From positions 259,926-323,925 of the forward strand of contig CAVPBX010000008.1 of assembly GCA_963702305.1 (NCBI GenBank): DNA of 64,000 nt, in the 5' to 3' direction. Positions within the stretch are counted from its first letter, which is position 1. Each line of letters begins with the position of its first letter. The notes below the pieces were generated by a model. That model did not search any database, was not told the origin of the DNA, and saw only the letters and a program-made list of their open reading frames with translations. The position numbers were made by a program, and so were the translations under genes. Below are positions 17,041 through 24,800 of the stretch, piece after piece. This stretch comes from PALSA-693 sp963702305. Lineage in GTDB: Bacteria; Actinomycetota; Acidimicrobiia; Acidimicrobiales; Palsa-688.

Positions 17041-17133
17041 ACGCAGGGGAGCTCGGCGACACCGGGCTGAGAGGTCGGCTGCAGGCCGGCGACCCTCACC
17101 TTCGACCGGCCCGGTAACGCGGGCCAGGGAGCG
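17041..17133 (+). ncRNA. TPP riboswitch (THI element)
   Basis: The conserved pieces occur in order: GGGGAGC at the 5' side, CTGAGAGG, CGACCCTCACCTTCGACC, a variable stem, GGTAACGCGGGCC and the closing AGGGA. This is the thiamin pyrophosphate aptamer. The final AGGGAG is also the ribosome binding site of thiG, so TPP binding would hide it: translational control is likely. Confidence 0.88.
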
Positions 17134-17136
17134 CAC

Positions 17137-17907
17137 ATGGCCATGACCGAGCAGCTGGTGATCGCCGATCGGAAATTTCAGTCACGACTGTTCCTCGGCA
17201 CCGGGAAATTCCCCTCCAACCAGGCCTTGCGGGCCGCCATCGACACCAGCGGCACTCAGCTGGTGACCGTGGCCCTGCGCCGCATCGATCCCACCGCGGG
17301 CGAGGACATCCTCGACGCCATCCCCGACGGGGTGCTGCTGTTGACCAACACGTCGGGTGCGGTCGACGCCGGCGAAGCGGTGCGCCTGGCCCGGCTGGCC
17401 CGGGCCGCCGGGCTGCCGCCGTGGATCAAGCTGGAGGTGACCCCCGATCCCCGGTACCTGCTGCCCGACCCGGTCGAAACGCTCCGGGCCGCCGGCGAGC
17501 TGGTCCGGGAGGGCTTCACCGTGCTGCCGTACTGTCCCGCCGACCCGGTGTTGTGCAAGCACCTGGAGGAGGCCGGGTGCGCCACCGTCATGCCGCTCGG
17601 GTCCTGGATCGGATCCAACCAGGGCCTCCGCACCCGGGGCGCGCTGGAGATCATCGTCGAGCAGGCGACGGTCCCGGTGGTCGTCGACGCCGGCCTCGGC
17701 GCCCCCAGCCACGCGGCCGAGGCCATGGAGCTGGGCGCCGACGCGGTCCTCGTCAACACCGCCATCGGCACCGCCGGCGACCCGGCCGCCATGGCCAGGG
17801 CCTTCCGCCTGGCGGTGGAAGCCGGGCGGGCCGGGCGCCTCGCCGGCCTGGCCACGACCCGGGACCAGGCGGCCGCCTCGTCGCCGCTGACCGGGTTCCT
17901 GGCGTGA
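17137..17907 (+). CDS. thiG: Thiazole synthase
   Basis: TIM-barrel enzyme that builds the thiazole phosphate of thiamin from deoxyxylulose phosphate, dehydroglycine and ThiS thiocarboxylate. FQSRLFLGTGKF, WIKLEV (Schiff-base lysine), VLPYCPADPVLC, MPLGSWIGSNQG, VPVVVDAGLGAPSHAA and VLVNTAIGTA are characteristic. 256 aa, standard. The ATG at 17137 directly follows the riboswitch; ATG 17143 is also possible. It overlaps thiH by 4 nt. Its sulfur carrier ThiS is encoded separately at 46.5 kb. Confidence 0.95.
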   Translation: MAMTEQLVIADRKFQSRLFLGTGKFPSNQALRAAIDTSGTQLVTVALRRIDPTAGEDILDAIPDGVLLLTNTSGAVDAGEAVRLARLARAAGLPPWIKLEVTPDPRYLLPDPVETLRAAGELVREGFTVLPYCPADPVLCKHLEEAGCATVMPLGSWIGSNQGLRTRGALEIIVEQATVPVVVDAGLGAPSHAAEAMELGADAVLVNTAIGTAGDPAAMARAFRLAVEAGRAGRLAGLATTRDQAAASSPLTGFLA

Positions 17908-19061
17908 CGGCCACGCCGGTGGTGTTGGAGAGCCGCCCGGATCGGGTGCCGGACGGTACGGCCGCGGCCGTCGTGGTGGCCACGGACGTCGCCGGGTGGC
18001 GGGCCCGGGTCGAGGTGGCGACGGATGCCGACGTCGACCGGGCCCTGGGGCGGGCCCACCCGGGGCTGGGCGACCTGGCGGTCCTGCTGTCCGACGCCGC
18101 CGCCGCCCGGTTGGAGGAGCTGGCCCAGGCCGCCCACCAGCTGACGCGGGCTCGCTTCGGCCGGACGGTGCGCCTCTTCGCGCCGCTGTACCTTTCCAAC
18201 GAGTGCGTGTCCACCTGCACGTACTGCGGATTTTCGGCCGGCAACCACATCGCCCGTCGCACCCTCGGGACCGCCGAGGTGGCCGGCGAGGCGGCCGAGC
18301 TCCACCGTCGGGGTTTCCGCCATCTCCTGCTGGTGTCGGGCGAGCACGCCCGCATCGTCAACCGTGACTATCTCGTCGAGTGCGTCCGCGCCGTGGCGCC
18401 GATGTTCGCCCAGGTCGGCATGGAGGTGCAGGTGTGGGACACCGACACCTACCGCCGCCTGCTGGCCGCCGGCTGCGACGGCGTCACCGTCTACCAGGAG
18501 GCCTATGACCCGGGCACTTACGCCGCGGTCCACCTCAAGGGCAAGAAGCGCAACTACGCCTGGCGCCTCGCCGCGCCCGACCGGGCGGCCGAGGCGGGCA
18601 TGCGCCGGTTGGCGGTCGGCGCCCTGCTCGGGCTGCACCCGGACTGGCGCTCCGAAGCCATTTCCCTGGCGGCCCACGCCCAGGCCCTGGTCCGGCGCTG
18701 GTGGCGGTGCGAAGTGGGCATCGCCCTGCCCCGCCTGCGACCCGCGGCCGGCGGGTTCGAGCCGGCGGTTCCGGTCGACGACCGCGAGTTCGTCCAGTTG
18801 TTGTGCGCCCTGCGGATCGTGCTGCCCGACGTGGGCATCAGCCTGTCGACCCGCGAGCCGGCGGACTTCCGTGACGCCCTGGTCCCCCTTGGGGTGACGA
18901 CGATGTCGGCCGGCTCGCACACCGAGCCCGGCGGCTACGCCGAGGCGAGCGACGCGGAACCCCAGTTCGCCATCTCGGACGAGCGCAGCCCCGCCCAGGT
19001 GGCCGCGGGCTTACGGGCCGCCGGCTACGACCCGGTCTGGAAGGACTGGCAGCGCGCCTGA
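17904..19061 (+). CDS. thiH: 2-iminoacetate synthase
   Basis: Radical-SAM tyrosine lyase that supplies dehydroglycine to ThiG. The cluster motif reads CVSTCTYCGF and the protein has the family pattern LYLSNECVSTC, LLVSGEHARIV and VYQEAYDP. 385 aa. Its GTG overlaps the thiG stop (GTGA). Many aerobic actinobacteria use the oxidase ThiO instead, so thiH is worth noting: the enzyme needs reduced Fe-S chemistry. It is controlled together with thiG by the TPP riboswitch. Confidence 0.93.
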   Translation: MTATPVVLESRPDRVPDGTAAAVVVATDVAGWRARVEVATDADVDRALGRAHPGLGDLAVLLSDAAAARLEELAQAAHQLTRARFGRTVRLFAPLYLSNECVSTCTYCGFSAGNHIARRTLGTAEVAGEAAELHRRGFRHLLLVSGEHARIVNRDYLVECVRAVAPMFAQVGMEVQVWDTDTYRRLLAAGCDGVTVYQEAYDPGTYAAVHLKGKKRNYAWRLAAPDRAAEAGMRRLAVGALLGLHPDWRSEAISLAAHAQALVRRWWRCEVGIALPRLRPAAGGFEPAVPVDDREFVQLLCALRIVLPDVGISLSTREPADFRDALVPLGVTTMSAGSHTEPGGYAEASDAEPQFAISDERSPAQVAAGLRAAGYDPVWKDWQRA

Positions 19062-19065
19062 GGCG

Positions 19066-19392
19066 TCAGGCGTCAGGCGCCGAGCCGCCCGCGACCTCGT
19101 AGGACCACAGCTCCGAGGAGACCGACACCGGGCCGCCGTGCGGCGAGGGCCGATCGGCGCCGGCGTGACCGTGCCCGAAGGCGGGCGACGAAACCCACGC
19201 CTGGAAGGACTCCTCGTCCCGCCAGCGAGTGACCACCAACCACTGCCGGCGGTCGTCGGTGGGCCGGAGCAGTTCGAATCCCTCGAACCCGGCTTGGCCG
19301 TCCACGGCGCCGGCCCGCGCCGCGAACCGTCGGGCGAGCTCGTCGCCGGCGTCCTCGGGCACGGTGATGGCATTGATCTTGATGACCGTCAT
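19066..19392 (-). CDS. MhuD-like heme-degrading monooxygenase (ABM fold)
   Basis: 108-aa antibiotic-biosynthesis-monooxygenase-fold protein. It closely follows mycobacterial MhuD: VIKINAITVPEDAG (Asn7), FEGFELLRPT, LVVTRWRDEESFQAWV (heme-pocket Trp) and GHGHAGADR (proximal His). MhuD opens heme and frees iron, forming mycobilins. Other ABM proteins have different roles, so the heme role rests on these aligned residues. A perfect 14-bp palindrome lies 6 nt before the ATG. It is last in line after the ECF-NfeD-SPFH genes, with a 64-nt gap. Confidence 0.82.
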   Translation of the reverse strand: MTVIKINAITVPEDAGDELARRFAARAGAVDGQAGFEGFELLRPTDDRRQWLVVTRWRDEESFQAWVSSPAFGHGHAGADRPSPHGGPVSVSSELWSYEVAGGSAPDA

Positions 19393-19398
19393 GGCCGC

Positions 19399-19412
19399 GA
19401 TCTGATCAGATC
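19399..19412. promoter_or_regulatory. Palindromic operator candidate
   Basis: GATCTGATCAGATC is a perfect 14-bp palindrome ending 6 nt before the MhuD-like start codon. A repressor bound here would block initiation. Which regulator uses it is unknown. Confidence 0.45.
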
Positions 19413-19456
19413 CAGCCGACCGGCACCATCCCGAGACGCGGCCCGCGCCCCGAAAT

Positions 19457-20344
19457 TCAGGTCCGGTCTGCGCCGTTCGTGTCGGGCAATGACTGGCCGA
19501 TCGAACCGGCCACCCCGCGCAGGAGTCCGGACAGCTCCATGGGCACCACGAACTTGGTCGCCGGCGACGCGCCCAGCCGTTTGAGCGCCTCGAAGTACTG
19601 GAGGGTCATGGTGTTGGCATCCAACCCGTGCGCCGACGAGCTGATCTCTTTCAGCGCCAGGGCGAACCCCTCGGCCTGGACGATCGCCGCCTGCCGGTCG
19701 CCTTCGGCGGCCAGGATCGTCGACTGCTTCTGGCCCTCGGCCACGGTGATGGCGGCCTGCTTGGTGCCTTCCGCCTCGGTCACCACCGCTCGGCGGGTGC
19801 GCTCGGCGGACATCTGCCGGGTCATGGCGTCGAGCACCGCGGGCGGTGGGTTGATCTCGCGGACCTCCACGTTGGTGACCTTCACGCCCCACCGCTCGGT
19901 GACGTCATCGAGCTTGAAGCGCAGGGTGTTGTTCATCTCCTCCCGCTTGGACAGCACCTCGTCGAGGCTCATGTCGCCGACCACGGCTCGCAGGGTGGTG
20001 GCCGCGATCTTGAGGGCTGCCCCCCGGAAGTCCCGGACCGCCAGCACGGACATGACCGGGTCGAACACCTTGGTGAAGATGATGAAGTCGATGGCGATGG
20101 AGGCGTTGTCCTCGGTGATGGCCACCTGGTGCGGGACCTCCAGGAACTGCTCGCGGAGGTCGACGAGGGTGACTCGATCGGTGATCGGGTTGATCACGAC
20201 CAGGCCGGGACCTCGGGGCCCCACCGACCGGCCCAGCCGGAACAGCACCACCCGCTGGTACTCACGCACGATCTTGATGCCGGCCGCGGCCCCGGCCAGC
20301 AGAGCGACCACCACGACGGCGACGGCGACGATGACTGCGATCAC
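19457..20344 (-). CDS. SPFH/Band 7 membrane scaffold protein (stomatin-like)
   Basis: An N-terminal transmembrane helix (VIAVIVAVAVVVVALLAG) is followed by the Band 7/SPFH domain: REYQRVVLFRLGRSVGPRGP, VDLREQFLEVPHQ, AITEDNASIAIDFIIF, SLDEVLSKREEMN and a coiled-coil region with AEGTKQAAITVAEGQKQ. 295 aa. Stomatin-like proteins form membrane microdomains and are usually paired with an NfeD protein, as here. GTG 20344 overlaps the NfeD stop (GTGA). Confidence 0.9.
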   Translation of the reverse strand: MIAVIVAVAVVVVALLAGAAAGIKIVREYQRVVLFRLGRSVGPRGPGLVVINPITDRVTLVDLREQFLEVPHQVAITEDNASIAIDFIIFTKVFDPVMSVLAVRDFRGAALKIAATTLRAVVGDMSLDEVLSKREEMNNTLRFKLDDVTERWGVKVTNVEVREINPPPAVLDAMTRQMSAERTRRAVVTEAEGTKQAAITVAEGQKQSTILAAEGDRQAAIVQAEGFALALKEISSSAHGLDANTMTLQYFEALKRLGASPATKFVVPMELSGLLRGVAGSIGQSLPDTNGADRT

Positions 20345-21030
20345 GGCTGATCCTCCTGGATATCGAACACCCTGGCGTCCGGGACCGTGCCCATCTCGGA
20401 CCACACCTCGAGGCGAACCCCGCGGACCCTCAGCACGTGCACGGGGGCGTTGGCGGGAAGATTCCCGCTGACGGATTCGGCGCTCCACGTCTCACCGGCG
20501 ACGCGCACCACCCCGACGGGGGTCAGGTCGGTCAGGGCCACACCGGTCGTGCCGCGCAGCGGCGGCAGGACGGCGAGCGACCCTCGCAGCCGTTGCCGTA
20601 GGGCGGTGCTGGCGACCACCACCCCGCCTCCGCTGGCGGTGGCGCTCAAGGCCACCAGCCACCACCCCGCCACGGGCGAGCGGGCGGAGGCGGTGATCGC
20701 CCACACCACCCCGAGCACGAACGCGGGCAGGGGCACGAACCAGGCGTGGCCGCCGGCGTGGGCGCACAGCAGGCCGGTGGCAGCCAGCAGGACCAGCAGG
20801 ATCACCGCGGTCCCCCAACGCACCGCGGCCGGGGCGGCCACGGCCGCCACCGCGAAGGCGATCCCGCCCAGGGCCGCCACCACGGCGATGGTCAGCGCGA
20901 CCCGCCCGATCCGGGTGATGCGAGAGACCGTCACCAGGTCACCGAGGTCGGGGGGCTCGACCTCGGTCGCCCGGCGCAAACCGGCGGCCGCCACCCGGGC
21001 GACCTGGTCGATGCGGTCAGTGGTGCTCAT
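20341..21030 (-). CDS. NfeD-like membrane protein with anti-sigma-like N-terminus
   Basis: 229 aa. Residues about 43-145 hold four hydrophobic segments. The C-terminal part is an NfeD OB-fold domain (GTTGVALTDLTPVGVVRV, SGNLPANAPVHVLRVRG). The first 42 residues (DRIDQVARVAAAGLRRAT, then a basic stretch before the first membrane segment) resemble the short cytosolic heads of actinobacterial anti-sigma proteins. The start overlaps the upstream ECF sigma gene by ATGA. I infer that the head may tether the sigma factor to the membrane scaffold. This is unproven. Confidence 0.75.
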   Translation of the reverse strand: MSTTDRIDQVARVAAAGLRRATEVEPPDLGDLVTVSRITRIGRVALTIAVVAALGGIAFAVAAVAAPAAVRWGTAVILLVLLAATGLLCAHAGGHAWFVPLPAFVLGVVWAITASARSPVAGWWLVALSATASGGGVVVASTALRQRLRGSLAVLPPLRGTTGVALTDLTPVGVVRVAGETWSAESVSGNLPANAPVHVLRVRGVRLEVWSEMGTVPDARVFDIQEDQP

Positions 21031-21632
21031 GGCTGCCTCCCGGGGCGCAGCCGCTCCTCCAAGGTCAACCGGCCCCGGTGCAGGTGGACCCCCACCGTCG
21101 AGACCGAGCAGTGCAGGATCTCGGCGATCTCCTCGGCGGAGCGATCTTCCAGGTAAAAGAGGGCCACCGCCTGGGCTTGGCGCCGCGGCAAGCTCCTCAC
21201 CTGCTGCCAGAAGGCGGCGTCCACCGGCTCCAGGTCGTCAACCGACGACCGGACGCCGCGAGCCAGACCGACGAGGGCCCGACCCTCTGCGGCGCGCCGC
21301 CGGCCGTAGGAGACGGCCATGTTGGCCACCACCCGCCGGACGAACGCGCCCGGCCGGTCGTAATGCTCGACCTTCGCCCAACGCTGATAGGTGGCGAGAA
21401 ACGCCTCCTGGGCCAGATCCTCCGCCGCCCCGCCCCGGCCGCAGAGGGCATAGGCCAGGGCCACCACTGGCGCGTACTCCTGGCGGTAGAAGAGCTCGAA
21501 CCCGGCCCGGTCCGCAGACGTCCGCTCGCCCGGCTGGGCGATGCCGACGCTACGAAGCTCGCGAGCGGACGCTCCCACCTGGACCTCCATGGGTTGGTAC
21601 CAGCTGAGCACTTCCACACTGATAACACGCAT
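21027..21632 (-). CDS. ECF sigma factor (SigE/SigM-like)
   Basis: Sigma region 2 (FELFYRQEYAPVVALAYALC, AAEDLAQEAFLATYQRWA, AFVRRVVANMAVSYGRRR) and region 4 (LPRRQAQAVALFYLEDRSAE, EIAEILHCSVSTVGVHLHRG) are clear. It directs RNA polymerase to a specific regulon. ATG 21632 is the ORF limit, and ATG 21590 (MEVQVGASAREL) is a reasonable alternative. It is the first gene of the ECF-NfeD-SPFH set and is divergent from the mycofactocin cluster, sharing a short intergenic region of about 75 nt. Confidence 0.85.
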   Translation of the reverse strand: MRVISVEVLSWYQPMEVQVGASARELRSVGIAQPGERTSADRAGFELFYRQEYAPVVALAYALCGRGGAAEDLAQEAFLATYQRWAKVEHYDRPGAFVRRVVANMAVSYGRRRAAEGRALVGLARGVRSSVDDLEPVDAAFWQQVRSLPRRQAQAVALFYLEDRSAEEIAEILHCSVSTVGVHLHRGRLTLEERLRPGRQP

Positions 21633-21695
21633 CAGGGGCCGCCAGCCTTTACTCGGGTCCGGTTACGGCATTGCCCCGCGGGGGGTGGGCCTCCC

Positions 21696-21701
21696 TATCA
21701 T
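21696..21701 (+). promoter_or_regulatory. -10 box for the mycofactocin cluster (leaderless)
   Basis: TATCAT is followed by 7 nt and ATG 21709, with TTGCCC about 19 nt upstream as a possible -35. It supports ATG 21709 over the in-frame ATG 21700. Confidence 0.6.
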
Positions 21702-21708
21702 GGCCCCC

Positions 21709-21837
21709 ATGAACAACCCCGAGACCGCGGTCGTCCCGCCCGCGTTGACCGAGCCCGACGCCGACAGCGACGAGCTCGTCGCCGAGGACCTGCTGGTGGA
21801 AGAGATCTCCATCGACGGGATGTGCGGCGTCTACTGA
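21709..21837 (+). CDS. mftA: Mycofactocin precursor peptide
   Basis: 42-aa ribosomal peptide ending in EISIDGMCGVY, the signature C-terminus of mycofactocin precursors. MftC decarboxylates the terminal tyrosine and crosslinks it to the preceding valine. The leader is acidic (DADSDELVAEDLLVEE), as needed for recognition by MftB. It is somewhat longer than the usual about 30 aa, because of the N-terminal MNNPETAVVPPALTEP. Followed 13 nt later by mftB. Confidence 0.95.
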   Translation: MNNPETAVVPPALTEPDADSDELVAEDLLVEEISIDGMCGVY

Positions 21838-21850
21838 GTCGCGCCGGGCT

Positions 21851-22132
21851 ATGACCGACTCTGTCGGCGGCGGGTTCGACCCCTCCGTCCGTTATCGTTT
21901 GGACCCTGACGTGGCCCTGCGTCCTGAGCCGTTCGGGGCGTTGGCGTACCACTACGGCAGCCGGCGGCTCACCTTCCTCCGCTCGGCGGAGCTAGCCGAC
22001 GTGGTCCGGGACCTGGAGCACCACGAGTCGGTCCACGCCGCCGTCAATGCATCCGTGCCCGAGGTCGACCGGCCCGCCTACCTGCGGGCCCTGGCCTCCC
22101 TCGCCGACTCGAGGTTTATCCGTGCTTGCTAG
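21851..22132 (+). CDS. mftB: Mycofactocin peptide chaperone
   Basis: 93-aa PqqD-like recognition protein: RYRLDPDVALRPEPFGALAY, HYGSRRLTFLRSAELADVV and YLRALASLADSRFI are typical of MftB, which binds MftA and presents it to MftC. The C-terminal 11 nt overlap the mftC start. It lies directly after mftA, in the standard order. Confidence 0.92.
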   Translation: MTDSVGGGFDPSVRYRLDPDVALRPEPFGALAYHYGSRRLTFLRSAELADVVRDLEHHESVHAAVNASVPEVDRPAYLRALASLADSRFIRAC

Positions 22133-23289
22133 CACCGCGCCGATTGGTACTGGCTCCCGGGCGCCGGGGACCCGGCTGACCGACCAGCTCAAGGCGGGAT
22201 TGGACGCGCCCATCTGCCTGACGTGGGAGATCACCTACGGGTGCAACCTGGCCTGCATTCACTGTTTGTCGTCGTCCGGTCGGCGGGACCCCCGGGAGCT
22301 CACCACCGTCGAGGCCCGGGCCGTCATCGACGAGCTGCACGACCTGCAGGTCTTCTACGTCAACATCGGCGGCGGCGAACCGACCATCCGCGCCGACTTC
22401 TACGACCTCGTCGAGTACGCCGTCGGCCGTGGCGTCGGCGTCAAGTTCTCCACCAACGGATCGACCATCACCGCCGAACGAGCCCGCCGCCTGGCCGCCA
22501 CGGATTATCTGGACGTGCAGATCTCCATCGACGGCGCCGACGCGGCCACCAACGACGCGGTCCGCGGCGCGGGTTCGTACGCGGCGGCCCGGCGGGCCAT
22601 GGACCACCTCGCCGGCGCCGCCTTCGGTCCGTTCAAGATCAGCGTGGTGGTGACCCGGGAGAACGCCGGTCAGCTCGACGCCTTCGAGACGCTGGCGGCC
22701 GCCTACGGGGCCCAGCTGCGCCTGACCCGCCTGCGGCCGTCGGGGCGGGGCGCCGACTCCTGGTCCCGCCTGCACCCCACCCAGGCGCAGCAGGTCGACC
22801 TGTACCACTGGCTGATCGATCGCCCCGGCGTCCTCACGGGCGACTCGTTTTTCCATCTGTCGGCGCTCGGTGAGGCCCTGCCCGGCCTCAACCTGTGCGG
22901 GGCCGGCCGGGTGGTGTGCCTGATCGACCCCATCGGCGACGTGTACGCCTGCCCCTTCGTGCTGCACCCGGAGTTCCGGGCCGGCAGCGTCCGCGACCCG
23001 GGCGGCTTCGCCCGGGTGTGGCGCCACTCCGACCTGTTCCTGGAGCTGCGCCAGCCCGCCTCGGCTGGGGCGTGCGCGTCCTGCGGGTCGTACGACGCCT
23101 GCCAGGGTGGGTGCATGGCGGCCAAGTTTTTCACCGGGCTGCCGCTCGACGGCCCGGACCCCGAGTGCGTCAAGGGCCACGGCGAGGTCCTCCTGGGCCA
23201 GGTCCCGGCCGGCTCGGCACCGTCACGCCGGTCCGGGCCATTCCGTGCCCGTCCGGCTGCGGTCCCGGCCCCTGGATCCGCACGGGTGA
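22122..23289 (+). CDS. mftC: Mycofactocin radical SAM maturase
   Basis: Radical-SAM/SPASM enzyme that decarboxylates and then cyclises the C-terminal Val-Tyr of MftA. The cluster motif is CNLACIHC (Cys41, 45, 48). SPASM cysteines lie in CGAGRVVCLIDPIGDVYACP and CASCGSYDACQGGC. The frame as given runs on into mftE. The other frame after about 23200 gives GHSVPVRLRSRPL, an MftC-like tail, and a TGA at 23287-23289 that overlaps the mftE GTG (GTGA). I therefore end mftC at 23289 with one indel, rather than calling a fusion. Confidence 0.88.
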
Positions 23290-23963
23290 CGGATCTGGGT
23301 GACCTCGTCTGGCCGGACGTGGCCGCCCGGGCGCCGACGACGGTCCTGGCCATCCCCGTGGGCTCGACCGAGCAGCACGGCCCGCACCTCCCGCTGTGCA
23401 CCGACACCGAGGTGGCGCTGGCCCTGGCCCGCCGGCTGACGGTGCTCCGGCCCGACGTGGTCGTCGCCCCGCCCATGCCGTACGGGTCGAGCGGCGAGCA
23501 CGCCGGCTTCCCCGGCACCCTGTCGATCGGCCAAGAGGCGCTGGAGCTGATGCTGGTGGAGCTGGTGCGGTCCGCGGGCGTGTTCGCGGGCACCCTGATC
23601 GTGTCCGCCCACGGCGGCAACGCCGGCCCGGTGCGGAGGGCAGTTGACCGGCTGACCGCCGAAGGCCGCCCGGTCCGGGTCTGGTCACCGCCTCCGGCGG
23701 ACGCCACCGACACCCACGCCGGCCACACCGAGACGTCGCTCCTGCTGGCCGTCCGTCCCGGTGCCGTGCAGCCCGGACAGGCCAAACCAGGCGTCCGCCA
23801 GCCCCTCCAGGAACTGTGGCCGGAGCTGGTGCGCGGCGGCGTCGCCGCCGTCTCTCCCAACGGGGTGCTCGGCGATCCCACGGGCGCCTCGGCCGAAGCC
23901 GGCCAACGCCTGCTCGGGGCGTGGACCGAGGACCTGTTCGCCGCTGTCGAGGCGTGGCCATGA
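23286..23963 (+). CDS. mftE: Mycofactocin precursor peptidase (creatininase family)
   Basis: Creatininase-fold metallopeptidase that releases the crosslinked C-terminal dipeptide from MftA. Metal ligands are visible in GSTEQHGPHLPLCTDTEVA, SAHGGNAG and DTHAGHTETSLLL. About 225 aa. The GTG at 23286 sits in a GTGA overlap with the probable mftC stop, and its own TGA overlaps the next start (ATGA). mftD, usually between mftC and mftE, is absent. Confidence 0.9.
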   Translation: MTDLGDLVWPDVAARAPTTVLAIPVGSTEQHGPHLPLCTDTEVALALARRLTVLRPDVVVAPPMPYGSSGEHAGFPGTLSIGQEALELMLVELVRSAGVFAGTLIVSAHGGNAGPVRRAVDRLTAEGRPVRVWSPPPADATDTHAGHTETSLLLAVRPGAVQPGQAKPGVRQPLQELWPELVRGGVAAVSPNGVLGDPTGASAEAGQRLLGAWTEDLFAAVEAWP

Positions 23964-24767
23964 CCGACCGTGCCCCGCCGGGGGTGGCCATCATCACCGG
24001 GGCGGCCCGAGGCATCGGGGCGGCCACCGCCGCCCGATTGGCGGCGACGGGTTGGCGGCTGGTGCTCGTCGACCGCTGCCGCGACGACCCCGCCCTCGCC
24101 TACCCGTTGGCCACCAAGGCCGACCTCGACGCCACCGTCGCCGCCTGCGGGGGTCCGGCCCGCGCCGAGGGGGTGGTGGCCGACGTGCGAGACCAGGTGG
24201 CCCTGGACGGGGCGGTGCGCGTGGCGGTCGAACGCTTCGGGGGCCTGGACGCGGCGCTGGCCATCGCCGGGTGCATCGGCGGCGGCATCGAGGCGTGGAA
24301 CACCTCCGACGAGCTGTGGTCGACGCTGTTGGCCATCAACCTGGAGGGGGCGTGGCGACTGGCCAAAGCCGCCGTCCCGGCCCTGCTCGATCGGCCCGAA
24401 CCACGACAGGGTCGGTTCGTCGCCGTGGCGTCGGCCGGGGGCAGCGTGGGCATCTACCTGCTCGCCGCCTACAGCGCCGCCAAGCACGGCGTCATCGGCC
24501 TGGTGCGGAGCCTGGCCGCGGAGCTGGGCCCCCACGGGATCACCGCCAACGCGGTGGCGCCGGGGTCCACCACCACCGCCATGCTCGACAGCCAGCGCCG
24601 CGGTGTACGGCCTGGACAGCCCCGCCGACTTCGCCCAGCAGCACCTGCTGCCCCGACTGCTCACCCCTGACGAGCCGGCGGCGATGATCGCCTGGCTCTG
24701 CGGACCGGACAGCAGCGGCATCACCGGCGCGGTGCTGCCGGTGGACGCCGGCATGACCGCCCGCTGA
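23960..24767 (+). CDS. Mycofactocin-coupled SDR oxidoreductase, frameshifted
   Basis: SDR with NAD motif TGAARGIG, catalytic YSAAKHG and C-terminal GITGAVLPVDAGMTAR. Its position inside the cluster and the family resemblance indicate one of the dehydrogenases that hold NAD tightly and need mycofactocin as external electron acceptor. The frame breaks near 24590 (TTAMLDS to AAVYGLDSPADF). One extra base accounts for it. The start overlaps mftE by ATGA. Confidence 0.87.
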
Positions 24768-24800
24768 ACCGCGACCCTGGCGCCGGCCGCTTTCGGCTTG

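Noticed and set aside
23200..23300. True MftC-MftE fusion protein
   Set aside because: An MftC-like tail and a GTGA junction in the other frame make an indel more likely.
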